Shown here piece after piece: positions 1 through 6,452 of a DNA stretch of 14,107 nucleotides. The notes beneath the pieces were generated by a model. The model saw nothing but the letters and a program-made list of their open reading frames with translations, made no database searches and was not told where the DNA came from. This stretch comes from Lentisphaeria bacterium (lineage in GTDB: Bacteria > Verrucomicrobiota > Lentisphaeria > Victivallales > Victivallaceae). The stretch covers positions 1 through 14,107 of the forward strand of contig CAAGDG010000143.1 of assembly GCA_900768515.1 (NCBI GenBank), read 5' to 3'. The position numbers were made by a program, and so were the translations under genes. How positions within the stretch are numbered: the stretch's first letter is position 1; each line of letters starts with the position of its first letter.

Positions 1-157
1 AGAAACGTGTAACGGAGGGAAAACGAGGGGGAAACGGGGGGAGAAACGAAGGGGAAACGGAAGAAAACGTGTGCCGGGGAAACAACCGGTGGAGAAAAAA
101 AGGAAAAGCGAAATACTCAATGTGTCTATTCCGCCGGAAACTCTTTGATACATCCTC
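1..157. repeat. Purine-rich upstream region with phased AAACG units
   Basis: The first ~70 bases are almost entirely purine on the + strand. AAACG recurs at 3, 21, 32, 44, 55 and 65, so the last five units are spaced 10-12 nt, about one helical turn. Runs of three to six G lie between them (18-20, 27-31, 36-41, 51-54), which could in principle form a G-quadruplex with long loops. Further on, TTCCGCCGGAA (129-139) is an 11-bp palindrome just before the first gene and could be an operator. No convincing -35/-10 pair or ORF was seen. The region may be the leader of the oxidoreductase gene or the tail of an upstream unit cut by the window. Confidence 0.4.
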
Positions 158-175
158 ATGTTCAGGAGAGGTAAG

Positions 176-1411
176 ATGGAAATCGTAAGAAGAGAATGCA
201 GAGTCCCGGTCCGTAATCAGACGGATGTTCTGGTGGTCGGCGGCGGTCCGGCCGGATTCGGCGCCGCAATCGCGGCCGCCCGCGCCGGCATGAAAGTCTC
301 GCTCGTCGAACAATCCGGAATGCTCGGCGGCATGTGGACCCTCGGATTGCTCAGCCCTTTCTTCGACAACCGCAACAAGGAAGGTCTGAACCGGGAACTC
401 CGGGAAAAACTCCAGTCGAAAAAAGCCTGGGGCGGACTCTGGGATATGTCCTTCGACCCGATTCAGATGGCGTTTTTGCTCGACGACTACGCGACCGAAC
501 ACCACCTCGATCTGCTCCTCCACTCCGTGGCGACCGAACCGATCCTTGACGGCAACCAAATCCGCGGCGTCATTGTGGAAAATAAATCCGGCGCCCAGGC
601 GATCCTTGCCCGGGTGGTCATCGACTGTACCGGAGACGGCGACATCGCCGCCAGAGCCGGCGCCCCTTTCGAAGTCGGAAGAGCCGGAGACCACATCTGC
701 CAGCCGATGACCACGATGTTCCGGATCGCCGGACTCCGGGAGGACTATCCCCGCGACGAAACTCTTCTCTGGTATCAAAAACTGATCGAACAGATCCCGG
801 AAGACGAGGTCCTGCAACAAGTCCCGTTCAACCATCCGGCGCTGATCCGGCTGCCGAATCCGGGAGAAGCGCTGATCCAGTGGACCCACGTCCGCCGCCA
901 TTCCGGAATCGACGCCGACGACCTGACCGCTGCCGAAATCGAAGGCCGCCGCCAGGTCCGCAACGCGATGAAACTGTTTGAGAAAATCCGTCCGGTTCTG
1001 GGCGACGTCCGGCTGATCGCACTCCCGTCGGTGATCGGGGTCCGCGAAACCCGCCGGATCACCGGGGAACATGTGATCAGCGACGACGAAGTGCGCCAGG
1101 GGGTCCGTCCCGAAGACACGATCTGCGTGGTGCGGTTCGGCGTCGACATCCACGAGCCGGACAACCGCCGCCAGACCTGCTGGGGACATCCGGGCTTCGG
1201 AATCCCCTACCGGTCGCTGGTTCCGCTCAAGGTTGAAAATCTGCTGACCGCCGGACGATGCATTTCCGGCAGCTTCACCGCGCACGCCGCATACCGGGTG
1301 ACCGGGGACTGTCTCGAAACCGGCGAAGCCGCCGGGAAAGCCGCCGCGCTGGCCATCCGCGAACAGGTGTCCGTGCGCAGTCTCTGCGGAAAATACCCCG
1401 CGGCCAACTGA
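176..1411 (+). CDS. FAD-dependent oxidoreductase (FAD_oxidored / Pfam12831-like)
   Basis: A 411-aa soluble flavoprotein. The N-terminal dinucleotide fold is clear: a beta strand followed by GGGPAG at residues 22-27 and an acidic strand end (VSLVEQ, ~41-46) that would bind the FAD ribose. CTGDGD at 151-156 is the second FAD-contacting motif of this superfamily. The C-terminal AGRCISG (from ~359) and GEAAGKAAA (~383) close the FAD site. The family commonly oxidises sugar-derived or other hydroxylated small molecules, but the substrate cannot be read from sequence. The ATG at 176 is preferred over the in-frame ATG at 158 because AGGAGAGG (164-171) sits four bases upstream of it and overlaps the codons that would follow the earlier start. 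No signal peptide is visible. The gene stands alone; the next two genes converge on it. Confidence 0.85.
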   Translation: MEIVRRECRVPVRNQTDVLVVGGGPAGFGAAIAAARAGMKVSLVEQSGMLGGMWTLGLLSPFFDNRNKEGLNRELREKLQSKKAWGGLWDMSFDPIQMAFLLDDYATEHHLDLLLHSVATEPILDGNQIRGVIVENKSGAQAILARVVIDCTGDGDIAARAGAPFEVGRAGDHICQPMTTMFRIAGLREDYPRDETLLWYQKLIEQIPEDEVLQQVPFNHPALIRLPNPGEALIQWTHVRRHSGIDADDLTAAEIEGRRQVRNAMKLFEKIRPVLGDVRLIALPSVIGVRETRRITGEHVISDDEVRQGVRPEDTICVVRFGVDIHEPDNRRQTCWGHPGFGIPYRSLVPLKVENLLTAGRCISGSFTAHAAYRVTGDCLETGEAAGKAAALAIREQVSVRSLCGKYPAAN

Positions 1412-1424
1412 TCCGGACGCACAT

Positions 1425-1456
1425 AAAAAAAATCCCCCGGATTTCTCCGGGGGATT
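1425..1456 (-). terminator. Rho-independent terminator of the hsp20 operon
   Basis: A perfect 10-bp stem (1431-1440 with 1447-1456) closes a 6-nt loop. Eight A residues at 1425-1432 read as a T8 tract immediately after the stem on the minus strand. It lies 9 bp beyond the stop of the second hsp20 gene. On the + strand there is no T tract after the stem, so it is oriented for the minus-strand operon. As a hairpin it may also protect the 3' end of the oxidoreductase transcript. Confidence 0.85.
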
Positions 1457-1465
1457 GCGGAACTC

Positions 1466-1813
1466 TTAACAGACCTTGATCTTGTGGACCTTGGCCTCTT
1501 CCGACTTCGGAATCGACAGGACCAGCACGCCATCCTGGGTCCTGGCGGAGATCTTTTCGACATCCACGCCGTCCGCCAGCTGGAAGCGGCGTTTGAACAC
1601 CAGCGACTTGCCGTTGCGGCGCAGAGTGCTGACCGCTTTCATCGCCATCACACCGTCTTTGACCTCGATGTCGACGCTGCGGCTGTTGGCGCCGGGAACT
1701 TCAAACCACATGGTCACTCCGTCATTGCTTTCCAGAATATCGACCAGCGGCATCACTTCGACAAATTCCTCGACCGGAACCTGGTTCTCGTTCTTCTCCA
1801 TCTTATCGCTCAT
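1466..1813 (-). CDS. Small heat shock protein, Hsp20/alpha-crystallin family (second gene of pair)
   Basis: A 115-aa ATP-independent holdase that would bind unfolding proteins in the cytoplasm and pass them to DnaK/ClpB-type machines. The alpha-crystallin domain spans ~22-110 and carries the family signature near its end (A-R-T-Q-D-G-V-L-V-L, the A-x4-GVL motif). The extreme C-terminus has I-K-V, a variant of the I-x-I anchor used in oligomer assembly. The N-terminal arm is only ~20 residues, short for the family, which usually means smaller or hetero-oligomers. AAGGAGGTG (reverse complement of 1818-1826) precedes the ATG at 1813 by four bases. Only 21 bp separate it from the upstream hsp20 gene, so the two are co-transcribed. 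The pair may form a mixed particle, as IbpA/IbpB do in E. coli (inference). Confidence 0.9.
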   Translation of the reverse strand: MSDKMEKNENQVPVEEFVEVMPLVDILESNDGVTMWFEVPGANSRSVDIEVKDGVMAMKAVSTLRRNGKSLVFKRRFQLADGVDVEKISARTQDGVLVLSIPKSEEAKVHKIKVC

Positions 1814-1834
1814 AATGCACCTCCTTGCTCTTGC

Positions 1835-2299
1835 TTACTTCACCTGGACCACATGACTCCGCGGCTTCTCCTCCTTCACACGCGGCAGAGTAATGGTCAG
1901 AACCCCGTCCACATATTTCGCAGCGGTTTCTCCGCCGCAGACCGGAACCGGCAGCCGCACGCTCTCCTCATACTCTTCCGTCGAGCGTTCCCGACGCAGA
2001 TAACGGGCGTTCTCATCCTCAGAAGCAGCCTCTTCACGAGAAGCACGCACAGTCAGGCAGTCGCCGAGAACCTCGACGTTGATATTTTCCGGCTTGCACC
2101 CCGGAATCGGCAGCCGCGCGACCACCGCATCCTCGGTCGTCTCCAGTTCCAGCTGCGGTTCGCAGCCGCAGTCGTGCATCCACTCCGGCGAAAACTCGGT
2201 GTTCAACCGCCCGAACAGGGCGTGAACCAGATCATCCATCCCGCGCAGCGTAACCGGAAACAGGTTGTCGGGACGATTCCATTTTGCAATCATTTTCAT
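1835..2299 (-). CDS. Small heat shock protein, Hsp20/alpha-crystallin family (first gene of pair)
   Basis: A 154-aa holdase chaperone with a ~48-residue N-terminal arm, an alpha-crystallin domain (~50-145) containing A-K-Y-V-D-G-V-L-T-I (the A-x4-GVLTI signature), and a C-terminal V-Q-V in place of the canonical I-x-I anchor. Its arm includes the C-G-C pair at ~44-46, unusual for sHSPs and possibly redox-sensitive. The start at 2299 is chosen because AAGGAGGTG (reverse complement of ~2305-2313) lies five bases upstream; an ATG two codons later (2293) is less well placed. It is the first gene of a two-gene operon, with a sigma-54-type promoter ending about 50 bases upstream. The two proteins are clearly divergent paralogues rather than a recent duplication. 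Confidence 0.92.
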   Translation of the reverse strand: MKMIAKWNRPDNLFPVTLRGMDDLVHALFGRLNTEFSPEWMHDCGCEPQLELETTEDAVVARLPIPGCKPENINVEVLGDCLTVRASREEAASEDENARYLRRERSTEEYEESVRLPVPVCGGETAAKYVDGVLTITLPRVKEEKPRSHVVQVK

Positions 2300-2350
2300 A
2301 GTGACACCTCCTTGAATTTCTTTCCTCTCGGGTTACCCCGCCTCTCTCAT

Positions 2351-2368
2351 TAGCAGAGTCCGTGCCAA
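2351..2368 (-). promoter_or_regulatory. Sigma-54 (RpoN) promoter of the hsp20 operon
   Basis: On the minus strand the sequence reads TTGGCACG-GACT-CTGCT. It matches the sigma-54 consensus YTGGCACG-N4-TTGCW at every defined position except one (C for T in the -12 element). The invariant GG (-24) and GC (-12) are exactly 10 bases apart. The predicted transcription start is near 2341, giving a ~42-nt leader to the ATG at 2299. No obvious sigma-32, CIRCE or sigma-70 element was seen in the same gap. Sigma-54 promoters are absolutely dependent on an AAA+ enhancer-binding activator. Confidence 0.82.
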
Positions 2369-2401
2369 ACCGGATCCCGGGAGAGCCTGCCGGAAACCGA
2401 C

Positions 2402-2451
2402 GGGACAGGATGACCCACCGCAGACACACTCCGGGACAAACTGACACACCG
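2402..2451 (-). promoter_or_regulatory. Tandem 19-bp repeats, putative enhancer (UAS) for the sigma-54 activator
   Basis: Two copies of GGGACANNNTGACNCACCG lie at 2402-2420 and 2433-2451 (15 of 19 positions identical). They start 31 bp apart, about three helical turns, so both face the same side of the DNA. The intervening 12 bp differ from the bases following the second copy, so this is not simply a duplicated 31-mer. Relative to the predicted start at 2341 they sit at about -61 to -79 and -92 to -110, typical for enhancer-binding-protein sites. They fall between the stop codon of the araC-type gene and the sigma-54 promoter. The cognate activator is not in the window. Confidence 0.6.
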
Positions 2452-2464
2452 AACCATATCGTCA

Positions 2465-3355
2465 TCAACCGCTTCTGAGTCCGCAGCGGTATTCGCGCGG
2501 AGGCACCCCGTAGGCGGCCCGGAAACGGCGGGAAAAGTAGTTTGAATCGCGGAAGCCGCAACTCTCCGCGGCCTCCGAAACCGTCCCGCCGCAGGCCAGT
2601 CGTTCCGCCGCCCGCCGCAGGCGGACCCGGATCAGGTAGTCGACCGGCGTGGTCCCCACCGCCTCCCGGAACCAGCGCAGCAACGTATTGGGGGAAGTTG
2701 CACAGTGCCGGGCGAGTTCGTCCAGGGTCCAGGGCCGGAAATATTCGCGTTCGATCAGGGTGACCGCCTTCCCGACCCGGTCGGCCGTCCCGGAGTTCCG
2801 GAGCGGCGGGGCGCCGAAACAGCGCGAGAGAAACACGATCAGTTCCAGCAGCAGCGCCAAGGCCGCGGGAGGAGTGCCGGGCGCAGGCTCCGCCAGTTCC
2901 CGCTCCAGTTTTCCGGCAGTCTCCAGCGCGGTGGAAAGTTGCGCGGCGCCGAGCTTCAGCCGCCGGATGCCGACCACACCGGAAGCCGAATCGAAGATCG
3001 TCCGGTACCCCTCCAGCTTCCGCAGCCACTCCAGGGGCAGCGGAAGCCGGTCCGGATCGAACTGCACGTTGACCAGCCCGATCCGGCGCCGTTCCCGAAA
3101 GAAGTGGACGGTCCGTCCCCGGATCAGGAACACCTCCCCCGCACCCACCGGAATTTCCTCTCCGTCAATCACCTGGATTCCGCCCCCCGCGGTCACGATC
3201 ACCAGTTCGGAAAAGTTGTGAAAATGCGGTTCGGCGGTCAGATCGAACCGGTGCTGCGCCGCGTTGGCCGCCGCCACACGCCGTACCGCGATCGGACACC
3301 CGGGATCGGTGAAATAAAACTCCGATTTCGCCAGAAACGCTTCGTCTTCCGCCAT
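2465..3355 (-). CDS. AraC family transcriptional regulator (RhaS/RhaR-like, cupin N-terminus)
   Basis: A 296-aa sugar-responsive DNA-binding protein. The N-terminal ~130 residues form a cupin-like effector domain: the H-F-H-N-F-S-E-L stretch (~43-50) followed by glycine-rich strands and G-E-V-F-L-I is the pattern of AraC-type sugar-binding cupins. The C-terminal ~100 residues (from ~189) are an AraC HTH pair. The first helix-turn-helix spans ~210-230 (W-T-L-D-E-L-A). The second ends in the typical C-G-F-x-D-x-N-Y-F-S-R-R-F followed by G-V-P-P-x-E-Y-R. GAGGA seven bases upstream supports the ATG at 3355. It is divergent from the xylA-like/xylB-like operon and most likely activates it in response to a pentose or related sugar, while repressing itself through the shared operator (inference). 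There is no clear terminator before the hsp20 promoter region. Confidence 0.9.
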   Translation of the reverse strand: MAEDEAFLAKSEFYFTDPGCPIAVRRVAAANAAQHRFDLTAEPHFHNFSELVIVTAGGGIQVIDGEEIPVGAGEVFLIRGRTVHFFRERRRIGLVNVQFDPDRLPLPLEWLRKLEGYRTIFDSASGVVGIRRLKLGAAQLSTALETAGKLERELAEPAPGTPPAALALLLELIVFLSRCFGAPPLRNSGTADRVGKAVTLIEREYFRPWTLDELARHCATSPNTLLRWFREAVGTTPVDYLIRVRLRRAAERLACGGTVSEAAESCGFRDSNYFSRRFRAAYGVPPREYRCGLRSG

Positions 3356-3379
3356 CGGCGGTTCCTCTTTCTTTGCCTT

Positions 3380-3412
3380 ATTTTGGTGATATTGTACTAT
3401 ATTTCGGTGATA
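3380..3412. promoter_or_regulatory. AraC-type operator: two direct half-sites 21 bp apart
   Basis: ATTTTGGTGATA at 3380-3391 and ATTTCGGTGATA at 3401-3412 match at 11 of 12 positions and start exactly 21 bp apart. That is the direct-repeat spacing bound by the two HTH domains or two subunits of AraC-family activators. The repeats lie in the A+T-rich divergent gap. They overlap the minus-strand promoter of the regulator gene and end just upstream of the weak -35 of the + strand operon, as expected for auto-repression plus activation. Confidence 0.75.
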
Positions 3413-3419
3413 AATTCAA
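3391..3419 (-). promoter_or_regulatory. Sigma-70-type promoter of the araC-type gene
   Basis: The minus strand reads TTGAAT (3419-3414), 17 bases, then TACAAT (3396-3391). This is a good match in both boxes with ideal spacing. The whole element overlaps the 21-bp-spaced operator repeats, so a bound regulator would block its own promoter. Confidence 0.6.
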
Positions 3420-3446
3420 GGTCCGGCCGAAAAAAAGTCTTATATT
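3418..3446 (+). promoter_or_regulatory. Activator-dependent promoter of the xylA-like/xylB-like operon
   Basis: TATATT at 3441-3446 is a plausible -10. The hexamer 17 bp upstream (3418-3423, AAGGTC) is a very poor -35, and the operator half-site ends only five bases before it. A poor -35 next to the proximal half-site is the layout of a class II AraC-type activated promoter. The leader to the ATG at 3527 would be ~75 nt. Confidence 0.45.
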
Positions 3447-3526
3447 GAATACCGAACCCGAAAGATCCGGACCGCGTCGGCGCACACCGCCGCCGATCCC
3501 CAACAACACTGCAAAGGGAAATGAAA

Positions 3527-4651
3527 ATGGAGTACAACAGATCCTGCGTCACGCTGCGTTCCATGCCGTTCTGGTGTGTCGGAAGCCCCCTCTCGGACCC
3601 CTTCGGCGGCCCGGTGCTCGAACGGATCGATTCGCTTGAAGTCGCCCGGCTGCTCGCCTGGGGCGCCTCTCAGGGATACCTGGAGGCGACCGGCTTCCAC
3701 GACGACGATCTGGTTCCGTGGGATCCGGAAAATCCCGAGGACGACCTCGATCCCGAGAGCGAAACCAGCCGCAAGCTCCGTGACATCAAAGCGGTTCTGG
3801 ACGAGGCCGGAATCTCGGTGAACTCCGCCGTCTGCAGTCTTCACGGCAACCGGCTCTTCCGCAACGGCGGCCTCTGCAATCCGGATCCCGAAATCCGCCG
3901 CCTGGCGAAGTTCAAGGTGGAGCGCACCCTCCGGATCGGGCACTTCTTCCAGGCGAAACACTACATCTACTGGGTGGCCCGCGACGGTTTCGAGGTGCCG
4001 CTGACGGTGGACTGGTCCAGCGTTTACGACCGCCTCGCGGATGGGCTGAACCACGTGTACGACTACATTCAGAAGCAGAAGTTCACCAATTACATCGGCG
4101 GCACCGTCGAACCCAAACCGAACGAACCGCGCGGCCAGATGTTCCTGCCGACCAGCGGCCATGCCGCCGGATTCATCCTCGGGAAACTGCGCCATCCCGA
4201 ATTCTGGGGCGTCAACCCGGAACTGCTCCAGCATGAAAGCATGGCGCTGATGAACGCGGTCATGACCGTCGGCTATCTGTGCAGCCTGAACAAGCTCAAA
4301 TTCCTGCACTTCGGCAGCCAGATCAAGGCGCAGTTCGACAACGACTTCCCGCCTCTGATCGGACCGGAGGGACTCAAGGAGACCGTCCAGATGTTCTGGG
4401 CCCTCAACCAGATCGGCTGGAAGGGTGTTCTGGAGTTCGACTGCCACATGCTCCGCGCCGAAGCCGACACCGCCGATCAGTCCGGAAGCCGCCGCCGGTT
4501 CATCCGCAACTGCGCGGTCGCCACCGAGATCGCACTCGAACTGGCCGACCGGATCAAGCCCCCTGCCCCGGAACTCAACCAGAGCGAAGCCGACCTCGCC
4601 GGTATCCGGCAGATGTGCGGGCTCGGCGGGATCACCGGAGTGCGCAAATGA
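3527..4651 (+). CDS. Xylose isomerase-family TIM-barrel protein (XylA-like)
   Basis: A 374-aa cytoplasmic sugar aldose-ketose isomerase of the class I (Streptomyces-type) XylA family. Numbering from the ATG at 3521: F-H-D-D-D-L-V-P-W puts the base-pair His/Asp at H60/D63. Then come W151, E-P-K-P-N-E-P-R-G with E197 and K199, G-V-N-P-E with E234, H238, the metal pair D273/D275, and D307. The match to actinobacterial XylA around residues 192-240 is close. Two things are odd. The position of the metal-1 ligand Asp (D245 in Streptomyces XylA, in F-H-I-D-L-N) is His263 here, and there is one extra residue between the E217 and H220 equivalents. Metal binding and substrate range may therefore differ from xylose isomerase. 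The start at 3527 is preferred to 3521 because AAGGG (3514-3518) is eight bases from it but only two from 3521. Its stop overlaps the start of the kinase gene. Confidence 0.82.
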   Translation: MEYNRSCVTLRSMPFWCVGSPLSDPFGGPVLERIDSLEVARLLAWGASQGYLEATGFHDDDLVPWDPENPEDDLDPESETSRKLRDIKAVLDEAGISVNSAVCSLHGNRLFRNGGLCNPDPEIRRLAKFKVERTLRIGHFFQAKHYIYWVARDGFEVPLTVDWSSVYDRLADGLNHVYDYIQKQKFTNYIGGTVEPKPNEPRGQMFLPTSGHAAGFILGKLRHPEFWGVNPELLQHESMALMNAVMTVGYLCSLNKLKFLHFGSQIKAQFDNDFPPLIGPEGLKETVQMFWALNQIGWKGVLEFDCHMLRAEADTADQSGSRRRFIRNCAVATEIALELADRIKPPAPELNQSEADLAGIRQMCGLGGITGVRK

Positions 4652-6207
4652 GCTTCTTCCTCGGAATCGACGCCGGCACCCAGAGCGTCAAGGCCGAACT
4701 CATCGACGTCGGGCGCGGGGAGATCGTCGCGGCCGAAACGGTTCACTTCGGGCGGGAACTTCCGGAGTACGGATCCCCCAACGGATTCGTGCCGAACCCC
4801 GATCCGAAGGTCCGGATGGCCGATCCGCTGATGTGGCTCGACGCCCTCGACCGGGTACTGGAAAAACTCCGGGCTTCCGGCGCGCCGCTCGACCGGGTCG
4901 CCGGAATTTCCGGCTCGGGCCAGCAGCACGGTTCGGTCTGCTTGAACCGGCACTTCCGGCAGCTGCTGGCGGCGCTGGACCCGGCGAAGGGGCTTTCCGA
5001 GCAGCTCCGTCCGGCGCTGGCCCGGAGACTTGCCCCGATCTGGATGGACCACTCCACCGGGGCGGAGTGCGCCGAACTCGACGACCGGTTCGGGACCCGC
5101 CTTCAGAAAGTGACCGGCAGTCCCGCGATCGAACGATTCACCGGGCCGCAGCTGCGCCGGTTCGCCCGCCGGGAGCCGGAGGCATGGCGGGAAACCGCGG
5201 AAGTTCATCTGGTCAGCAGTTTTCTCGCCTCCGTCCTCGCCGGGAAATCGATGCCGGTCGATTTCGGCGACGGAGCCGGAATGAACCTGCTCAATCTGGA
5301 AATGCTCGAATGGGATCCGGAAATTGCGGACTTCACCGCTCCGGAGCTGCTCCGGAAACTGCCGGCCGCGGTCCGGTCGGATCTCCCTGCGGGAAACCTC
5401 TCCGCCTATTTTGCAAAATTCGGGCTGACGCCGGGCATTCCGGTCGTCCCCTTCTCCGGCGACAATCCGAACAGTCTGGTCGGCACCGGCGCGACCGATC
5501 CGGGAACCGCGGTGATCAGCCTCGGCACCAGCGACACCTTCTTCGCCTCGATGCCCCGCTTCCGCACCGATCCGGACGGGTGCGGCCATGTCTTCGGCAA
5601 TCCGGCCGGCGGTTTCATGAGCCTGATCTGTTTCGCCAACGGATCGCTGGCCCGGGAACGGGTACGGGAGGCGTGCGGCGTCGGCTTCGACTTCTTCGAC
5701 CGGACCGCCTGCGAAATCACGCCGCCGGGCAACGGCGGGAAACTGATGCTTCCCTATTTCGAACCGGAAATCACGCCGCCGGTCGCGCAGCCGCGCGTCC
5801 ATTGCAATTTCGACCCCGACCAGGCCTCGCCGGCAGAACGGATCCGGGCGGTGCTGGAGAGCCAGGCGCTGAGCATGCGCGCCCACTCCGAATGGCAGCA
5901 GGAGAACTTCACCCGGATCCGGGTGACCGGCGGTGCTTCGCGCAGCGGCGCGTTCCGCCGGATTCTCGCCGACGTCTTCCAGTCGCCGATCGAAACGATC
6001 GCAGTGACCGATTCGGCGGCGCTCGGCGCCGCGCTGCGGGCGGCGAACGCGGTCGGCGGCTACCCGTTTCCGGAACTCTACCGGAAGTTCTGCGCCGCGG
6101 TCGAAACGGTGCGGCCGGTTCCGGAACGGGCCGCGCTCTACGGGAAAATGCTGCGTTCCTTCCGTTCTTTCGAGGCGGCGCATGCCGGAGCAGGTTCCGG
6201 GAAATGA
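4648..6207 (+). CDS. FGGY-family carbohydrate kinase (xylulokinase-like, XylB-like)
   Basis: A 519-aa ATP-dependent sugar kinase, the usual length for the FGGY family. It would phosphorylate the ketose made by the preceding isomerase, with D-xylulose to D-xylulose 5-phosphate the most likely reaction. The N-terminal domain starts with G-I-D-A-G-T-Q-S (phosphate 1 loop, ~6-13). G-Q-Q-H-G at 91-95 is the motif typical of xylulokinases. W-M-D-H-S-T (132-137) aligns with the family's W-x-D-x-R-T. The C-terminal domain has G-D-N with the catalytic Asp at 272, S-L-G-T-S (~291-295) as phosphate 2 loop, and T-G-G-A-S-R-S (~427-433) as the adenosine motif. The ATG overlaps the isomerase stop as ATGA, so translation is coupled. 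Specificity within FGGY kinases is hard to assign; another pentulose remains possible. An upstream extension of this reading frame across the isomerase gene is only a shadow. Confidence 0.87.
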   Translation: MSFFLGIDAGTQSVKAELIDVGRGEIVAAETVHFGRELPEYGSPNGFVPNPDPKVRMADPLMWLDALDRVLEKLRASGAPLDRVAGISGSGQQHGSVCLNRHFRQLLAALDPAKGLSEQLRPALARRLAPIWMDHSTGAECAELDDRFGTRLQKVTGSPAIERFTGPQLRRFARREPEAWRETAEVHLVSSFLASVLAGKSMPVDFGDGAGMNLLNLEMLEWDPEIADFTAPELLRKLPAAVRSDLPAGNLSAYFAKFGLTPGIPVVPFSGDNPNSLVGTGATDPGTAVISLGTSDTFFASMPRFRTDPDGCGHVFGNPAGGFMSLICFANGSLARERVREACGVGFDFFDRTACEITPPGNGGKLMLPYFEPEITPPVAQPRVHCNFDPDQASPAERIRAVLESQALSMRAHSEWQQENFTRIRVTGGASRSGAFRRILADVFQSPIETIAVTDSAALGAALRAANAVGGYPFPELYRKFCAAVETVRPVPERAALYGKMLRSFRSFEAAHAGAGSGK

Positions 6208-6238
6208 GTTCCTCCCGCGTTCCGCCAGGGAGGAATGC

Positions 6239-6272
6239 GCGGAAACAGCTTTTGTAAAAATGCGGAAACAGC
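6239..6272. repeat. 11-bp direct repeat GCGGAAACAGC
   Basis: GCGGAAACAGC occurs at 6239-6249 and 6262-6272, 23 bp apart, flanking an A+T-rich TTTTGTAAAAAT spacer. A partial third unit (GCGGAA) begins at 6274 and forms the left arm of the hairpin that follows. It is just downstream of the kinase gene and upstream of a putative promoter, so it could be a regulator site for the next unit or a relic of local duplication. Confidence 0.4.
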
Positions 6273-6273
6273 C

Positions 6274-6298
6274 GCGGAATCGGCCATTTCCGCTCTTT
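6274..6298 (+). terminator. Weak putative terminator after the kinase gene
   Basis: GCGGAA (6274-6279) pairs with TTCCGC (6288-6293) around an 8-nt loop, followed by a short T-rich stretch (TCTTTAC). The stem is short and the T tract poor, so termination would be partial at best. It lies 66 bp after the kinase stop. Confidence 0.35.
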
Positions 6299-6323
6299 AC
6301 TTTCCCGAATCCGGTGATATAGT
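6296..6323 (+). promoter_or_regulatory. Putative promoter of the membrane-protein/deacetylase unit
   Basis: TTTACT (6296-6301), 16 bases, TATAGT (6318-6323). Both boxes share four or five positions with the sigma-70 consensus and the region is A+T-richer than its surroundings. It would give a leader of ~120 nt to the ATG at 6453, with no evident ORF or clear structured RNA in it. Confidence 0.4.
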
Positions 6324-6452
6324 ATTTTCAGGAATGGCGCTCCGGGCGGCGGCGTCCGCGTTCCATGCCCGGAAGAGCAGGCACAGTTCAACCATTCATT
6401 GATCCGGCGGCGGCGGCACGGCTCCCCGCCCGGATACAGGGGGGTGCGGAGC

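Noticed and set aside
2373..2384. Palindrome around TCCCGGGA as a terminator of the araC-type gene
   Set aside because: A restriction-site-like 8-bp palindrome with no loop and no T tract; it cannot form a terminator hairpin.
4279..4647. In-frame N-terminal extension of the FGGY kinase across the isomerase gene
   Set aside because: The region encodes the conserved XylA-like protein in another frame; the extension is Arg/Pro-rich with no domain, and the ATG at 4648 starts the canonical FGGY strand.
4477..6183. Long minus-strand open frame opposite the kinase gene
   Set aside because: Arg/Gly/Glu-rich translation without motifs, no ribosome site, antiparallel to a clearly conserved kinase; a by-product of GC-rich codons.
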